Assembly: GCA_001801025.1 (NCBI GenBank)
Contig: MGWO01000013.1
Location: 202,476 to 266,475, forward strand
Source: Gallionellales bacterium GWA2_54_124
Lineage (GTDB): Bacteria; Pseudomonadota; Gammaproteobacteria; Burkholderiales; Gallionellaceae
Reading direction: 5' to 3'
DNA: 64,000 nt
The notes beneath the pieces were generated by a model. It was not told where the DNA came from. It made no database searches and saw nothing but the letters and a program-made list of their open reading frames with translations. This document shows positions 1 to 10,266 of the stretch, piece by piece. Numbering within the stretch: position 1 is the stretch's first letter; each line of letters starts with the position of its first letter. The position numbers and the translations under genes were made by a program.

Positions 1-40
1 CACCCAAAGCCGCCGGCAGTGCAAACCGAATACACCCTGT

Positions 41-1195
41 TTAATCAGCCTGTTTACGCAAAAACGATGGAATGTCATAAGTTTCTACACCATTTTTCTC
101 CATCGCCTCAACGGCTGCACGACGCCCACTGCGAAATGCGGTAGGTGTTTCAAGTTCAGCATAGTTCACATTAGAGACTGGCATGTCGTGCGTACCCGTA
201 CGTTTGCTCTCTTGCTCAACGTACACCAATTCAGGCTTGGACTTGCGTCCGCCCAATCCCGTCGCAACCACAGTTACGCGCAGATCATCGCCCATTGATT
301 CGTCGAACACAGAACCTAAAATCACAGTCGCTTCTTCTGCAGCAAATTGCACGCACGCCATGACTTCATCCATTTCTCTGAGTTTCAATGAACTGGTCGA
401 CGTGATATTAACCAGCACACCGCGTGCGCCGGTCAGATCCATATCTTCGAGCAACGGACTCGCGATAGCGCGCTCCGCGGCGACTCTCGCACGGTCAGGA
501 CCGGATGCAACAGCCGAACCCATCATCGCCATGCCGTTTTCCGACATCACGGTGCATACGTCAGCGAAGTCGACATTGATCAAGCCCGGTGCATTGATCA
601 CCTCGGCGATACCGGCCACCGCGCCTTGCAATACGCCGTTCGCTGCCTTAAAAGCTTCCGGCACCGTCACATCATTACCCAGCACTTCCATCAATTTGGA
701 GTTAGGCACGATAATCAGCGAATCGACATGTTCCTGCAGCGCTTTGATCCCATCGGCTGCGAATCGCATACGATTACCTTCATAAGCGAACGGCTTGGTC
801 ACCACTGCCACAGTCAGAATATTCATCTCGCGGGCAATTTGTGCAACGATCGGTGCTGCGCCTGTACCCGTTCCGCCGCCCATACCGGCTGTGATAAACA
901 CCATGTTAGCACCGCTGATCATAGACTTAATACGCTCACGATCCTCTTCAGCTGCCGCTTTACCGACAGATGGCTTAGCACCGGCTCCCAGCCCCTTGGT
1001 AATCGCAGCGCCGATTTGCAGCTGCGTCGGTGCTCGACTGCGATTCAAAGCCTGTGCATCGGTGTTGATGGCGATGAATTCAACACCCTGTACGCCTTGT
1101 TCAATCATATGATCGACCGCATTACCACCGCACCCGCCTACACCGATTACCTTGATTACTGCATCCTGAGATTCCGCTTCCATGATTTCAAACAT
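41..1195 (-). CDS. ftsZ: Cell division protein FtsZ
   Basis: Tubulin-like GTPase that polymerises into the cytoplasmic Z ring. The N-terminal Rossmann segment (VIGVGGCGGNAV) is followed by the tubulin signature GGGTGTG near residue 106. The C-terminus ends in the conserved peptide DIPSFLRKQAD that docks FtsA/ZipA. About 384 residues is normal. I start at the ATG at 1195 rather than 1201: the Shine-Dalgarno AAGGGAG sits 6 nt before it but directly abuts the upstream ATG. It is the last dcw gene in the window, 73 bp after ftsA. That gap holds a small GGTCA/TGACC hairpin. Confidence 0.97.
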   Translation of the reverse strand: MFEIMEAESQDAVIKVIGVGGCGGNAVDHMIEQGVQGVEFIAINTDAQALNRSRAPTQLQIGAAITKGLGAGAKPSVGKAAAEEDRERIKSMISGANMVFITAGMGGGTGTGAAPIVAQIAREMNILTVAVVTKPFAYEGNRMRFAADGIKALQEHVDSLIIVPNSKLMEVLGNDVTVPEAFKAANGVLQGAVAGIAEVINAPGLINVDFADVCTVMSENGMAMMGSAVASGPDRARVAAERAIASPLLEDMDLTGARGVLVNITSTSSLKLREMDEVMACVQFAAEEATVILGSVFDESMGDDLRVTVVATGLGGRKSKPELVYVEQESKRTGTHDMPVSNVNYAELETPTAFRSGRRAAVEAMEKNGVETYDIPSFLRKQAD

Positions 1196-1268
1196 CGCCA
1201 TCTCCCTTAAATGAATACAAAAATTTACCGGTCAAAATCTGACCACCTCAATACAAAAACCTAATTTG

Positions 1269-2492
1269 TTAAAACCACGACTTCATTTTTGCGAATACAT
1301 CACCAAATGAATTGCCCTGCATTCGTGTCGCTTCATTATTTTTATGGTACTCAAGCCCGTACAGCAGCAATCCCACGCCTGTCGCCATACGCGGCGTTTT
1401 CACGACATCCAGCAACCCCCCTACGTACTTTGGAATACCCAGTCTGACCGGCAAATGGAATATTTCTTCGCCCAGCTCAACCATACCTTGCATGGCACTG
1501 CTACCGCCGGTAATCACAATCCCTGATGACAATAAGTCGTCAAACCCGCTGCGGCGCAACTCCGCCTGCACCAGCGAATACAGTTCCTCGACGCGCGGCT
1601 CAATCACTTCAGCCAGTGTTTGCCGCGACAACATGCGAGGGCCGCGATCGCCTACGCCTGGCACTTCGATCGTACCGTCGTCCGCCAGCTGGCGAAGCGC
1701 ACAGCCGTGACGGATCTTGATGTCTTCGGCATCCTGAGTCGGTGTGCGCAACGCCATCGCGATATCGTTAGTGATCTGATCGCCGGCAATTGGAATCACT
1801 GCGGTGTGACGTATCGAACCGCCGGTAAATACGGCGATATCGGTTGTGCCGCCGCCGATATCGACCAGACACACACCCAAATCCATCTCATCGTCTGCCA
1901 GAACCGCGCGACTCGATGCCAGCGGCTGCAGGATCAGCTCATTGACCTCCAGCCCGCAACGGTGAATGCACTTCATGATATTTTGCACGGCCGCAACAGC
2001 CCCCGTAACAATATGCACCTCAACATCAAGCCGCATCCCGCTCATGCCCAACGGCTTTTTAATACCATCCTGCCCGTCTATGCTGAAAGCCTGTTCCAGC
2101 ACATGCAGTTTCTGCTGATCGGCCGGCATGCTGATGGAGCTGGCGGTTTCCAGCACACGGTCAACATCCGCCTGCGTGACTTCCTTTTCCTTGATCTTCA
2201 CCATACCGCTGGAATTCACACTGCGAATGTGACTGCCTGCTATACCGGTGTGCACCTCGGTGATTTTGCAATCCGCCATCAGTTCAGCTTCTTCGAGCGC
2301 GCGCTGGATTGCACCTACCGTCGCCTCAATGTTGACCACCATGCCCTTTTTCAGGCCCGATGATTCGTGCATGCCCATACCGATCACTTCCAGTGCCCCG
2401 TCAGGTTTGACTTCACCGACAATAGCCACAATCTTGGACGTGCCGATATCTAGGCCAACTACCAGATTTTTCGCTTCCTTATTTCTGCTCAT
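1269..2492 (-). CDS. ftsA: Cell division protein FtsA
   Basis: Actin-like ATPase that tethers FtsZ filaments to the inner membrane. It opens with the phosphate-1 motif VVGLDIGTSK. The 1C domain follows (GMHESSGLKKG region), then the phosphate-2 segment VDIGGGTTDIAVF and the adenosine motif ITGGSS. The C-terminus ends VFAKMKSWF, the amphipathic membrane-targeting helix. The ORF track begins at a TTG (2519); I use ATG 2492, which has GGAGAG 6 nt upstream and matches the usual MSxxKExKNL start. It lies between ftsQ and ftsZ in the dcw operon. Confidence 0.96.
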   Translation of the reverse strand: MSRNKEAKNLVVGLDIGTSKIVAIVGEVKPDGALEVIGMGMHESSGLKKGMVVNIEATVGAIQRALEEAELMADCKITEVHTGIAGSHIRSVNSSGMVKIKEKEVTQADVDRVLETASSISMPADQQKLHVLEQAFSIDGQDGIKKPLGMSGMRLDVEVHIVTGAVAAVQNIMKCIHRCGLEVNELILQPLASSRAVLADDEMDLGVCLVDIGGGTTDIAVFTGGSIRHTAVIPIAGDQITNDIAMALRTPTQDAEDIKIRHGCALRQLADDGTIEVPGVGDRGPRMLSRQTLAEVIEPRVEELYSLVQAELRRSGFDDLLSSGIVITGGSSAMQGMVELGEEIFHLPVRLGIPKYVGGLLDVVKTPRMATGVGLLLYGLEYHKNNEATRMQGNSFGDVFAKMKSWF

Positions 2493-2530
2493 CGCACGCT
2501 CTCCACTGCCGTTTTCCAAAATATTCGAAT

Positions 2531-3247
2531 CTATGCATTGCCTTGCCGCCTTCTAACCGCGTAACCGTTTCGGTAGCGCATATCAACCACCTGAATTTCA
2601 CGCTCGGCATCCCCCTGCGGCGCCAACCCGTAAGGATAGACCGCGATAAAGCGTGCCAGTCGCTGACTGAGCGCCTCACGCCCCAGCTCGACCACCATGT
2701 CGTTGCTCAATCGCAACTGCCATGCGTGGCGCGGCGACAGCGACAGTTGCTTCACCTGCAAATTCAAGGCCGCCAGTTGTGCGCCAAACTTCGCATATTG
2801 CTGCGCCACCTCGGCTGAAGTGCCTTCATATCCTGTAAATCTTGGCAACACCTGCATCGTCTCGGCTGTAAACACCTCGCCCTGCCTGTTCACCAAAGCC
2901 ACATCATTCCAACGTGCTAAAGCCTGATGTTCTTCAAACTGTACAACCAGCCCGTTCGGAAATTCACGGCGCACGCTGACATTACGTACCCAGGACAATT
3001 TCTCCAGTGAGCGCCGGAGTGTGTCGATATCCACGGTCAAAAAATTTCCCTGCACCACCTGCCTGACAACCGCCCTCACCTCATCGCTCATTACCCGCTC
3101 CGGCGCATTCGCCAGCCGGACACTCTTGATAGGCAGCAGCTTCGGCATATGAACTACGTAGTGAGCCCCGCCGTACAACACGACAACGATGCTGCAAAAA
3201 AACAGCATGCTGGCCATGCCGCGCAGCAGAGGCGCGTTATCCCACAT
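2531..3247 (-). CDS. ftsQ: Cell division protein FtsQ
   Basis: Bitopic divisome protein linking early and late division proteins. It has a short cytoplasmic N-terminus, one membrane helix around residues 10-27 ([17 protein letters not shown]), and then a periplasmic POTRA domain. In that domain the segment [20 protein letters not shown] is followed by the typical FtsQ motif [20 protein letters not shown]. The C-terminal beta domain ends at [14 protein letters not shown], as in other FtsQ proteins. Its length of 238 residues is normal. Its start overlaps the end of the murB-ddl ORF by 11 bp, which suggests coupled translation. Confidence 0.93.
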   Translation of the reverse strand: MWDNAPLLRGMASMLFFCSIVVVLYGGAHYVVHMPKLLPIKSVRLANAPERVMSDEVRAVVRQVVQGNFLTVDIDTLRRSLEKLSWVRNVSVRREFPNGLVVQFEEHQALARWNDVALVNRQGEVFTAETMQVLPRFTGYEGTSAEVAQQYAKFGAQLAALNLQVKQLSLSPRHAWQLRLSNDMVVELGREALSQRLARFIAVYPYGLAPQGDAEREIQVVDMRYRNGYAVRRRQGNA

Positions 3248-5186
3248 GCGCCATTCCTAATACGCGCAACACCAGCTCATCAAAACTGATTCCCGCCTGA
3301 CGAGCGGCCATCGGCACCAGACTGTGGTCTGTCATCCCCGGCGAGGTATTAGCTTCCAGTACGTAAGGCTGGCCCTCTTCGCTCATCAGAAAATCCACGC
3401 GCCCCCAACCTTGTCCGCCAATCAGGGCAAATGCGGCCTTGGCCAGCCCCTGCATCTTTGCTTCACTCGCTGCATCCAGTCCGCTCGGACAGCGATAACA
3501 GGTATCGTCGCGCAGGTATTTAGCTTCAAAGTCATAAAATTCGTTGGCAGGCTCAATTTTGATCACCGGCAGCACCTGATCACCCAGAATTGCCACGGTA
3601 TATTCGCCGCCACCGATGAAGCGTTCCGCGATGACCAGAGGATCGTGACGGGCTGCCTCACGATAAGCCGCCTGCAACTCACCCGCGGCCTTCACCTTGC
3701 TGATCCCAACACTTGAACCTTCGTTGGCCGGTTTCACGAACAGCGGCAAACCCAGTTTCCCTATGACTTCCTGCGGCGAGCTGTGCTCACCTAGCATCAT
3801 AAAATCAGGTACCGGCAATCCACCCGCCTGCCAAACTAGCTTGCTGCGCCATTTGTCCATTCCCAGCGAAGACGCCATCACGCCGCTCCCCGTGTAAGGA
3901 ATACCCATCAATTCCAGTGCGCCCTGCACCGTACCATCCTCACCGAATCTACCGTGCAGCGCGATAAATACGCGATCGAATCCCTGATCTTGCAACTCAT
4001 GCAAATTTTGCTTAGCGGGGTCAAACGCATGTGCATCCACTCCGCTGCGCAGCAATGAAGCTAATACCGCAGCACCGCTCTTGAGTGACACTTCCCGCTC
4101 GGCTGAACGCCCGCCGAACAGCACGGCAACCTTGCCGAAAGCAGCAGGATTAAGGATAGAGGATTGAGGATTCAGCGTTTTAAAATCAGTCTTACTGTTA
4201 GCCATCTTTACGCTCGCCTCTCCGATGATTTTCACTTCAGGATGTAAATCCACCCCTGTTTGCGTCATGACCGTCTGCCTTACCTGACAAATCAGGGTTT
4301 CGATATCATCGGCCGTTGCGCTATTCACATTGACAATAAAATTGGCATGTTTTTCAGACACCTGTGCACCGCCAATTTTTTTACCCTTCAAGCCGCACTG
4401 TTCTATCAGACGCGCCGCGTAATCATTTGGCGGATTGCGAAAGACCGACCCGGCATTGGGCAGATTCAGCGGCTGACTGTTGATGCGTTTAGCCAGTAAA
4501 TCCTTAATAGTTTGGCGTGCGATCTGCCCGTCGCCCGGCGAAAAGGACAACCAGGCGCCGACGAGAAATTCTTCCGGGGAATGGGGAGTGGGGAGTGGGG
4601 AGTCACGGCTTTCCCACTTTCCACTTGCCACTTGCCACTGACTGCGCAATGCCACACTCCGATAGCCTATTTCGTATTCCTGCGGCGTTCTCACCTTCAA
4701 CTCGCCGCTGCGCGTTACCACCTGTACGCGCGTAACGTGCTGCCAGATTTCACTGCCATAGCAACCGGCATTCATCGCCAGCATGCCGCCCAGCGTCCCC
4801 GGTATCCCGGCGCAAAATTCCGCGCCGGCTAAATCATTGTTGGCGGCAAAGCGCGCAAGCTTCGCGCCCGGCACACCCGCCTGCACGTAGATCAGTCCGT
4901 CCTGCCGCATCGCAAGTTCTGTGAGTGCACCGTGCATCAACAGTACCGTGCCGCGCACACCGCCATCCCTCACCAGCAAATTACTGCCAAGACCCACCGC
5001 AACCAGTGGCTCGTCCAGTGGACGGCTGCACAAGTACACCCGTAAATCATCCATATCTGCAGGTTGATACACGCGATCCGCCGCACCACCCGCACGCCAG
5101 CTGGTATGACGGCGCATGGACTGATCAAGGCTCAGCTTGCCTCTCAGTACCGCTGCGATAAATTGTCCCGGCTCGCTCATATTCAT
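3237..5186 (-). CDS. murB-ddl: MurB-Ddl fusion: UDP-MurNAc dehydrogenase / D-Ala-D-Ala ligase
   Basis: A single open frame of 649 codons covers two enzymes that are normally separate. Residues 1 to about 325 are MurB, which reduces UDP-GlcNAc-enolpyruvate to UDP-MurNAc using FAD and NADPH. Visible motifs are [31 protein letters not shown], the catalytic serine in NAGSVFRNP, and the final glutamate in [10 protein letters not shown]. From Met328 on is Ddl, which joins two D-alanines: [19 protein letters not shown], an ATP-grasp core ([15 protein letters not shown]), and the Mg-binding end [12 protein letters not shown]. No stop separates them. Met328 has a GAGAGG 11 nt upstream, so a separate Ddl could still be made. 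MurB carries a 21-codon heptamer-repeat insert (about residues 184-204) and the Ddl N-terminus carries a second repeat tract. The start overlaps murC by ATGA. Confidence 0.93.
   Translation of the reverse strand: MNMSEPGQFIAAVLRGKLSLDQSMRRHTSWRAGGAADRVYQPADMDDLRVYLCSRPLDEPLVAVGLGSNLLVRDGGVRGTVLLMHGALTELAMRQDGLIYVQAGVPGAKLARFAANNDLAGAEFCAGIPGTLGGMLAMNAGCYGSEIWQHVTRVQVVTRSGELKVRTPQEYEIGYRSVALRSQWQVASGKWESRDSPLPTPHSPEEFLVGAWLSFSPGDGQIARQTIKDLLAKRINSQPLNLPNAGSVFRNPPNDYAARLIEQCGLKGKKIGGAQVSEKHANFIVNVNSATADDIETLICQVRQTVMTQTGVDLHPEVKIIGEASVKMANSKTDFKTLNPQSSILNPAAFGKVAVLFGGRSAEREVSLKSGAAVLASLLRSGVDAHAFDPAKQNLHELQDQGFDRVFIALHGRFGEDGTVQGALELMGIPYTGSGVMASSLGMDKWRSKLVWQAGGLPVPDFMMLGEHSSPQEVIGKLGLPLFVKPANEGSSVGISKVKAAGELQAAYREAARHDPLVIAERFIGGGEYTVAILGDQVLPVIKIEPANEFYDFEAKYLRDDTCYRCPSGLDAASEAKMQGLAKAAFALIGGQGWGRVDFLMSEEGQPYVLEANTSPGMTDHSLVPMAARQAGISFDELVLRVLGMAHVG
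4146..4173 (+). repeat. Heptamer tandem repeat (GGATTNA type), in-frame in Ddl linker
   Basis: Four contiguous 7-bp units, AGGATTA / AGGATAG / AGGATTG / AGGATTC, lie inside the murB-ddl ORF. They encode the low-complexity stretch NPQSSILNP just before the Ddl core begins ([12 protein letters not shown]). The unit matches that of the murG-ftsW tract and the left arm of the 52.5-kb element. No second, inverted arm is seen nearby. Confidence 0.85.
4576..4638 (+). repeat. Inverted heptamer array (GGNNAGT type), 9 x 7 bp in-frame insert in murB
   Basis: Left arm: GGGGAAT then GGGGAGT three times (4576-4603). A 7-bp spacer CACGGCT follows, then the right arm TTCCCAC / TTTCCAC / TTGCCAC / TTGCCAC (4611-4638). 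Read on the minus strand, the right arm is again GGNNAGT-like (AGTGGCA units). The whole block is exactly 63 bp, nine heptamers or 21 codons, so the reading frame is kept. It encodes the Trp/Ser-then-Pro-rich segment [10 protein letters not shown]...SPLPTPHSP, which no MurB domain explains. Confidence 0.9.
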
Positions 5187-6583
5187 GTCTTTGCCATCTG
5201 TTTGACCGTCCCCGGCACATTGCCGATCGAACCTGCCCCCATCGTGACCACGACATCGCCGTCACGCGCCCATTGCATAATCGACTGCGGCATATCGGCA
5301 ATATGTTCGACAAAAATTGCCTCCGACTGCCCCGCCAGTCGTAAGGCGTGCATCATGGCGCGCCCATCTGCTGCAACCAGTCGTGCCTCGCCTGCGGCGT
5401 ACACTTCAGCGAGCAGCAAGGCATCTACACCGCACAGAATTTTCACAAAATCTTCGAACAGATCGCGTGTGCGCGTATAGCGGTGCGGCTGAAAGGCCAG
5501 CACCAGGCGGCGTCCGGGAAATGCGCCGCGCACGGCCGCCAAGGTGGCTGCCATTTCCACCGGGTGATGCCCGTAATCGTCGATCAGCGTGAAACTGCCG
5601 CCATCGGTCAGCGTAATCTCGCCATAACGCTGAAAACGTCTGCCGACGCCTTCGAATTCATCTAAGGCCGCAATAATAGCGTCGTCTGCTGCGCCGACTT
5701 CCAGTGCGATGGCGATAGCCGCCAGCGCATTCAATACGTTATGACGTCCCGGCAGATTGAGCGTGATTTCCAGATCACGGGGCGTGCCGTTCTGCCTGCA
5801 TTGCGCGGTAAAGCACATCTTGCCGCCCTGATGCCGTACATTGATGGCACGGATCTGTGCTTCTTCAGAAAATCCGTAGGTTGTCACAGGCTTCGTCACG
5901 CGCGGCAGAATCTCGCGAATATTCGCGTCATCCACGCACACCATTGCCCGCCCGTAAAACGGTAAGTGTTCAATAAAATCAATAAAAGCCTGCTTTAATT
6001 TTGCAAAATCGTGGCCGTACGTTTCCATATGGTCTTCATCGATATTTGTCACAACGGCCAGTATCGGCTGCAGATACAGGAAGGAGGCATCAGACTCATC
6101 CGCTTCAACGACGATAAATTCTCCGGTGCCCAGCTTCGCGTTCGTGCCGCTGCTGTTGAGCTTGCCACCGATCACGAAGGTCGGATCAAAACCGCCGCGC
6201 GCCAGCACACTGGCGGTCAGCGAGGTGGTGGTAGTCTTGCCGTGCGTACCCGCCACGGCAATTCCCTGACGCAGACGCATCAATTCCGCCAGCATCATCG
6301 CGCGCGGCACAACGGGGATATGCCTCGCTCGGGCGGCGACCACCTCAGGATTGTCCTGACTCACGGCGGTTGAGACCACCACCACATCGGCGCTGGTCAA
6401 ATTCACCTCGCTGTGTCCGATTGCAACGGAAACCCCTAACTCTCGCAGACGGTTTGTTGCCGCATTTTCTGCCAGATCGGATCCGCTTACGCTAAAACCC
6501 AGATTGAACAGCACTTCTGCAATACCGTTCATACCGGAGCCGCCGATACCCACAAAATGAATTTGTTTGATCTTGTGTCTCAT
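5183..6583 (-). CDS. murC: UDP-N-acetylmuramate--L-alanine ligase MurC
   Basis: Cytoplasmic Mur ligase that adds L-Ala to UDP-MurNAc with ATP. The N-terminal Rossmann domain starts [17 protein letters not shown]. The P-loop is [13 protein letters not shown], the Mur-ligase glutamate and metal region is [11 protein letters not shown], and the central-domain motif is [13 protein letters not shown]. The C-terminal domain has DDYGHHPVE and [13 protein letters not shown] start at ATG 6583 (466 residues): AGGAG lies 8 nt upstream and the start overlaps the murG stop as ATGA. The track's earlier start would extend 18 bp into murG. Confidence 0.97.
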   Translation of the reverse strand: MRHKIKQIHFVGIGGSGMNGIAEVLFNLGFSVSGSDLAENAATNRLRELGVSVAIGHSEVNLTSADVVVVSTAVSQDNPEVVAARARHIPVVPRAMMLAELMRLRQGIAVAGTHGKTTTTSLTASVLARGGFDPTFVIGGKLNSSGTNAKLGTGEFIVVEADESDASFLYLQPILAVVTNIDEDHMETYGHDFAKLKQAFIDFIEHLPFYGRAMVCVDDANIREILPRVTKPVTTYGFSEEAQIRAINVRHQGGKMCFTAQCRQNGTPRDLEITLNLPGRHNVLNALAAIAIALEVGAADDAIIAALDEFEGVGRRFQRYGEITLTDGGSFTLIDDYGHHPVEMAATLAAVRGAFPGRRLVLAFQPHRYTRTRDLFEDFVKILCGVDALLLAEVYAAGEARLVAADGRAMMHALRLAGQSEAIFVEHIADMPQSIMQWARDGDVVVTMGAGSIGNVPGTVKQMAKT

Positions 6584-7641
6584 TGTGCTAACTCCTTGCA
6601 TATGTTTGCCACATCCCCTGCCGCGTCCGTCTTAGCCAGACTGCGTGCCTGCTGCGCCATCGTCAGCAACTTTTCACGGCTGAGTTCCATCAACTGTTTT
6701 GCCAATTTCGCCGCATCAAGTTCAGTCTGAGGCAGCAAAATGGCCGCACCCTGTTCGCTCAAAAACCGCGCGTTGTGTGTCTGATGATCATCAACCGCAA
6801 ACGGAAATGGCACCAAAATACTGGCCACACCGGCGGCCGCGAGCTCTGCCACCGTAAGCGCACCCGAGCGGCAAATCACAAGATCCGCCCGTGCATAAGC
6901 GGCTGCCATATCGCCAATGAAGGACAGCACATCGGCCTCAACACCCGCGTTTTCGTATAATTTTGTCACTGCACCGTGGTGCTGCTTGCCGGTTTGGTGC
7001 ACGACATTCGGTCGCACGTCCACATCCAACAGCGCCAGTGCAGCTGGCATCGCCTCATTTAGTGCGCGCGCACCCAGACTGCCGCCGACGACCAGTACAT
7101 TCAAACGACCTGTGCGTGCGGCATATCTGTCGGCAGGCGCTTGTATTTCGGCAATGACACTGCGCACCGGATTGCCGCACCACTGTGCTTTCGGCAAAAC
7201 ATCGGGAAAGCCTGTCATCACCCGTGTCGCAAAACGCGCCAGTACCTTGTTGCTCAATCCTGCGACCGAATTTTGCTCATGTATCACTAGCGGCCGATGC
7301 AGTATCGCTGCCATCAGTCCACCCGGAAACGTGATATAGCCGCCCATACCTAACACGACATCCGGCCGGTGGCGGAAAATTGCGACCGCGCTTTGCCCGA
7401 GTGCAATGATCAAATTGACCGGTAGCATCAACTTTCGCAACAAGCCGTTACCGCGCAAGCCGGAAAATCTGACCAGCGCCATCGGATAGCCGTGTTTTGG
7501 CACCAGATCCGCTTCCATACTGTTCGGTGCGCCCAGCCAGGTCACCTGCCAGCCTTGTTCGCGCAGCAGATCGGCCACCGCGAGTGCCGGAAAGATATGC
7601 CCGCCCGTGCCGCCTGCCATGATCAGTATTGAACGGTTCAT
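6580..7641 (-). CDS. murG: MurG GlcNAc transferase (lipid II synthesis)
   Basis: Peripheral inner-membrane GT28 glycosyltransferase that converts lipid I to lipid II using UDP-GlcNAc. Diagnostic segments are the N-terminal glycine-rich loop [17 protein letters not shown], the [15 protein letters not shown] stretch, the [11 protein letters not shown] loop, and the nucleotide-sugar motif [16 protein letters not shown] with [14 protein letters not shown]. About 353 residues is typical. The ATG at 7641 fits the family start ([11 protein letters not shown]); the track's TTG start at 7668 is unlikely. The ribosome-binding site is weak. A heptamer repeat tract separates it from ftsW upstream. Confidence 0.96.
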   Translation of the reverse strand: MNRSILIMAGGTGGHIFPALAVADLLREQGWQVTWLGAPNSMEADLVPKHGYPMALVRFSGLRGNGLLRKLMLPVNLIIALGQSAVAIFRHRPDVVLGMGGYITFPGGLMAAILHRPLVIHEQNSVAGLSNKVLARFATRVMTGFPDVLPKAQWCGNPVRSVIAEIQAPADRYAARTGRLNVLVVGGSLGARALNEAMPAALALLDVDVRPNVVHQTGKQHHGAVTKLYENAGVEADVLSFIGDMAAAYARADLVICRSGALTVAELAAAGVASILVPFPFAVDDHQTHNARFLSEQGAAILLPQTELDAAKLAKQLMELSREKLLTMAQQARSLAKTDAAGDVANICKELAQ

Positions 7642-7695
7642 AAATAGTAACCCGCTGAATGACCACAATCAGGCTCAACACAACAAGGTTTTACC

Positions 7696-7723
7696 TGAAT
7701 CATGAATCCTGAATCCTCGATCC
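7696..7723 (-). repeat. Heptamer tandem repeat (GGATTCA type) between ftsW and murG
   Basis: Four 7-bp units: TGAATCA / TGAATCC / TGAATCC / TCGATCC on the plus strand, which read GGATTCA-like on the minus strand. They fill the middle of the 88-bp ftsW-murG gap, the longest gap between ftsQ and mraZ, where neighbouring genes otherwise overlap or nearly touch. The unit matches the tract in the Ddl linker. Confidence 0.8.
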
Positions 7724-7729
7724 TGATCT

Positions 7730-8893
7730 TCATGCTGGCATCCCTCGTGCAATACGACGGTTTTCATAGTCGACGCGGAGCAATACGGCGGCGGCGATAC
7801 AATTGACCACCACGCCACTGCCACCGAAGCTCAAAAAGGGCAGTGTCAGTCCTTTGGTAGGCAACACGCCCATATTCACACCGATGTTGATCGTTGCCTG
7901 CACGCCGACCCACACCCCTATCCCTTGAGCGACCAGCGCCGAGTAATTCCGTTCCAAAAATGCGGCATGCCGTCCGATCTGCAATGCGCGTATCACGACC
8001 AGCGCGAACAAGCCAATCACACAGACCACGCCCACCAAACCCAATTCTTCTGCGATCACTGCCATCAGAAAATCGGTATGCGCTTCGGGCAGATAAAATA
8101 ATTTTTCAACGCTGCCACCCAGCCCTACGCCAAAACGCTCACCTCGCCCGAAAGCGATCAGCGCATGACTTAATTGATAGCCTTTGCCGTATGGATCAGC
8201 CCAGGGGTCCATGAATCCGATCACGCGTTGTAAACGGTAAGGCGACGATAAAATCAGCGCGGCGAAGGCCATCGGCAGCATAAACACCAGCAGGCCAAAT
8301 ACTTTTAAGTTAAATCCACCCAGCCAGAGCGTGCAAATAGAGATGGCCAGCACCACCACAAACGCGCCCATATCGGGTTCGAGCAGCAGCAGCCCACCGA
8401 CGACCGCCATCACGCCAAACATAGGCAGAAAGGTTTTGATAATCGAATTGCTCTCTCGCCCTTTGCGCACGGTGTAATCGGCGGCATACATCACGGCAAA
8501 CAACTTCATCAATTCTGAGGGCTGAAGGTTAATCACAAACAGCGACAACCAGCGTCGGCTGCCATTGACTTCGCGCCCGACATGGGGAATCAGCACCAGC
8601 ACCAGCAGGGCGGCACCCGCCACAAAGAGATAGGGCGAGTAGTTTTGCCATGTCTGCACTGGCACTTGAAAGGCCAGCGCGCCGGCAACCAATCCCACCG
8701 CGATGAACATGCTGTGCCGCATCAAATAATAGCTCGCTTGATGACCGGTAAATTTGCTACCTTCGGCCGTTGCGATTGAGGAGGAATACACCATCACCAA
8801 GCCCACCGACAGCAGCGCGATGAACACCCAGATCAGCAGCATATCGAACTGCACCTGAGGCGGCCTTGTGTGTGTTTTGACTAATGAGGCCAT
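7730..8893 (-). CDS. ftsW: FtsW, SEDS-family septal peptidoglycan glycosyltransferase
   Basis: Polytopic inner-membrane SEDS protein that polymerises septal glycan together with FtsI. The sequence has about ten hydrophobic segments. Motifs include [10 protein letters not shown] in the first periplasmic region, [36 protein letters not shown], and the C-terminal [25 protein letters not shown]. The long extracytoplasmic loop ([22 protein letters not shown] and [15 protein letters not shown]) is the family signature. 387 residues is normal. The start overlaps murD by 13 bp. Confidence 0.96.
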   Translation of the reverse strand: MASLVKTHTRPPQVQFDMLLIWVFIALLSVGLVMVYSSSIATAEGSKFTGHQASYYLMRHSMFIAVGLVAGALAFQVPVQTWQNYSPYLFVAGAALLVLVLIPHVGREVNGSRRWLSLFVINLQPSELMKLFAVMYAADYTVRKGRESNSIIKTFLPMFGVMAVVGGLLLLEPDMGAFVVVLAISICTLWLGGFNLKVFGLLVFMLPMAFAALILSSPYRLQRVIGFMDPWADPYGKGYQLSHALIAFGRGERFGVGLGGSVEKLFYLPEAHTDFLMAVIAEELGLVGVVCVIGLFALVVIRALQIGRHAAFLERNYSALVAQGIGVWVGVQATINIGVNMGVLPTKGLTLPFLSFGGSGVVVNCIAAAVLLRVDYENRRIARGMPA

Positions 8894-10266
8894 GCACCCT
8901 CCTCATTTAAGCGGTGCACTTCATCGATGAACACCTGTGCGCGGTGTCCATAGTTGCGGTACATATCGAAACTTGCACAGGCCGGCGACAGCAGGATCGC
9001 ATCCCCCGACTGCGCGATGCTCGCCGCTTGCCTGACTGCATCCTGCATATCCGCTGCATGCATCAGCGGTACATCGCACCCTACCAGCGCGGCGGCGATC
9101 AAAGGCGCATCGCGCCCGATCAGCACAACCGCGCGGGCGTGATGTGAGACGGCTGATTTTAGTGGTGAAAAATCCTGCTCCTTGCCCACGCCACCGGCGA
9201 TCAGCACCGCAGGGCAGCCCAAGCCTTCTAATGCGGCGACCGTCGCGCCCACGTTGGTGCCCTTGGAATCGTCATAAAACGTGATGTCATGCAGTACCGC
9301 GACCTTCTCAACACGATGCGGCAACCCCTTGAAACTGCGCAATGCGGCCAGCAAAACGGACATCGACATATCAATCGATCGGCACAGCGCGAGGGCTGCC
9401 AGCGCATTGGCAACATTGTGCAAACCTGCCAGTTGCATGTCTGACGCCTTGATGAGTCGCGAACTGCCCTGCACCAGCCAAATGTCATCACCGTCCCGCT
9501 CGATGCCGAAATCGCTTTCGCTCGCGGGTTTGTTCAATCCAAAACTGATGCATGCGACCGCCGTATGTTTCATCGCAATGCTGCGCGCATCGTCTCGGTT
9601 GAGCACCTGCAAGCGACAGCCGCCGAGTATCTGCTGCTTGGCCGCCGCGTACTCATCCATGCCGGCATAGCGATCCAGATGATCTTCGCTGACATTCAAC
9701 ACAGTCGCCGCATCAGCCATCAGGCTGCGGGTCGTTTCCAGCTGAAAGCTCGACAATTCCAGCACCCAAACCCCGGGTTGCTGATCACCGCGCTGCAACA
9801 CCACATCGAGCACTGCCGGCGAAATATTGCCGGCCGCCACCGCATCGAGTCCCGCCGCGCGACACAAATGCTCGACGAGAGTTGTGACCGTCGTTTTGCC
9901 GTTTGAGCCGGTGATGGCAATAATCTTAGCCCCGCCTTTTGCATCCTGCATCTGTTGTGCGAACAGTTCTATGTCGCCCACAACAGGGATGCCGCGTGCT
10001 GTGGCCCGTGCGATATGCGGTTCGGCCAGCGGGACGCCGGGACTGATGGCAATCAGGTCAATGCCGTCAAACAGGGCATCGGTAAAATCGCCGCAAAATA
10101 GCTGATCGCCAGGCACGAACCGGGCGACTTCATCCAAGCCCGGCGGCGCTTTGCGACTGTCTGCCACGCGCAGACGCGCGCCCTGGGCGCTTAACCAGCG
10201 CACCATCGATAATCCAGTCTCACCGAGACCTAATATCAGGACAAATTTGTCGCTCAGCGTTTTCAT
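8881..10266 (-). CDS. murD: UDP-N-acetylmuramoylalanine--D-glutamate ligase MurD
   Basis: Cytoplasmic Mur ligase that adds D-Glu to UDP-MurNAc-L-Ala. Order of motifs: N-terminal Rossmann start [18 protein letters not shown], the SPGVPLAEP segment that binds the nucleotide, the P-loop [42 protein letters not shown], and in the C-terminal domain [15 protein letters not shown] and [18 protein letters not shown]. The length of 461 residues is typical. It overlaps mraY by ATGA upstream and ftsW downstream. Confidence 0.97.
   Translation of the reverse strand: MKTLSDKFVLILGLGETGLSMVRWLSAQGARLRVADSRKAPPGLDEVARFVPGDQLFCGDFTDALFDGIDLIAISPGVPLAEPHIARATARGIPVVGDIELFAQQMQDAKGGAKIIAITGSNGKTTVTTLVEHLCRAAGLDAVAAGNISPAVLDVVLQRGDQQPGVWVLELSSFQLETTRSLMADAATVLNVSEDHLDRYAGMDEYAAAKQQILGGCRLQVLNRDDARSIAMKHTAVACISFGLNKPASESDFGIERDGDDIWLVQGSSRLIKASDMQLAGLHNVANALAALALCRSIDMSMSVLLAALRSFKGLPHRVEKVAVLHDITFYDDSKGTNVGATVAALEGLGCPAVLIAGGVGKEQDFSPLKSAVSHHARAVVLIGRDAPLIAAALVGCDVPLMHAADMQDAVRQAASIAQSGDAILLSPACASFDMYRNYGHRAQVFIDEVHRLNEEGAWPH

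Noticed and set aside
183-1210. Long plus-strand ORFs inside ftsZ (200, 194 and 105 aa), and similar long antisense ORFs throughout the dcw operon
   Set aside because: They are frame shadows of conserved minus-strand genes without ribosome-binding sites or recognisable domains.
1213-1259. Direct repeat AATACAAAAA twice and a GGTCA/TGACC hairpin between ftsA and ftsZ
   Set aside because: Short and AT-rich; likely chance or a minor leader structure, with no T-tract for termination.
4576-4638. Possible CRISPR-like repeat tract
   Set aside because: The unit is 7 bp with no spacers of regular length and no cas genes; it is a heptamer tandem array.
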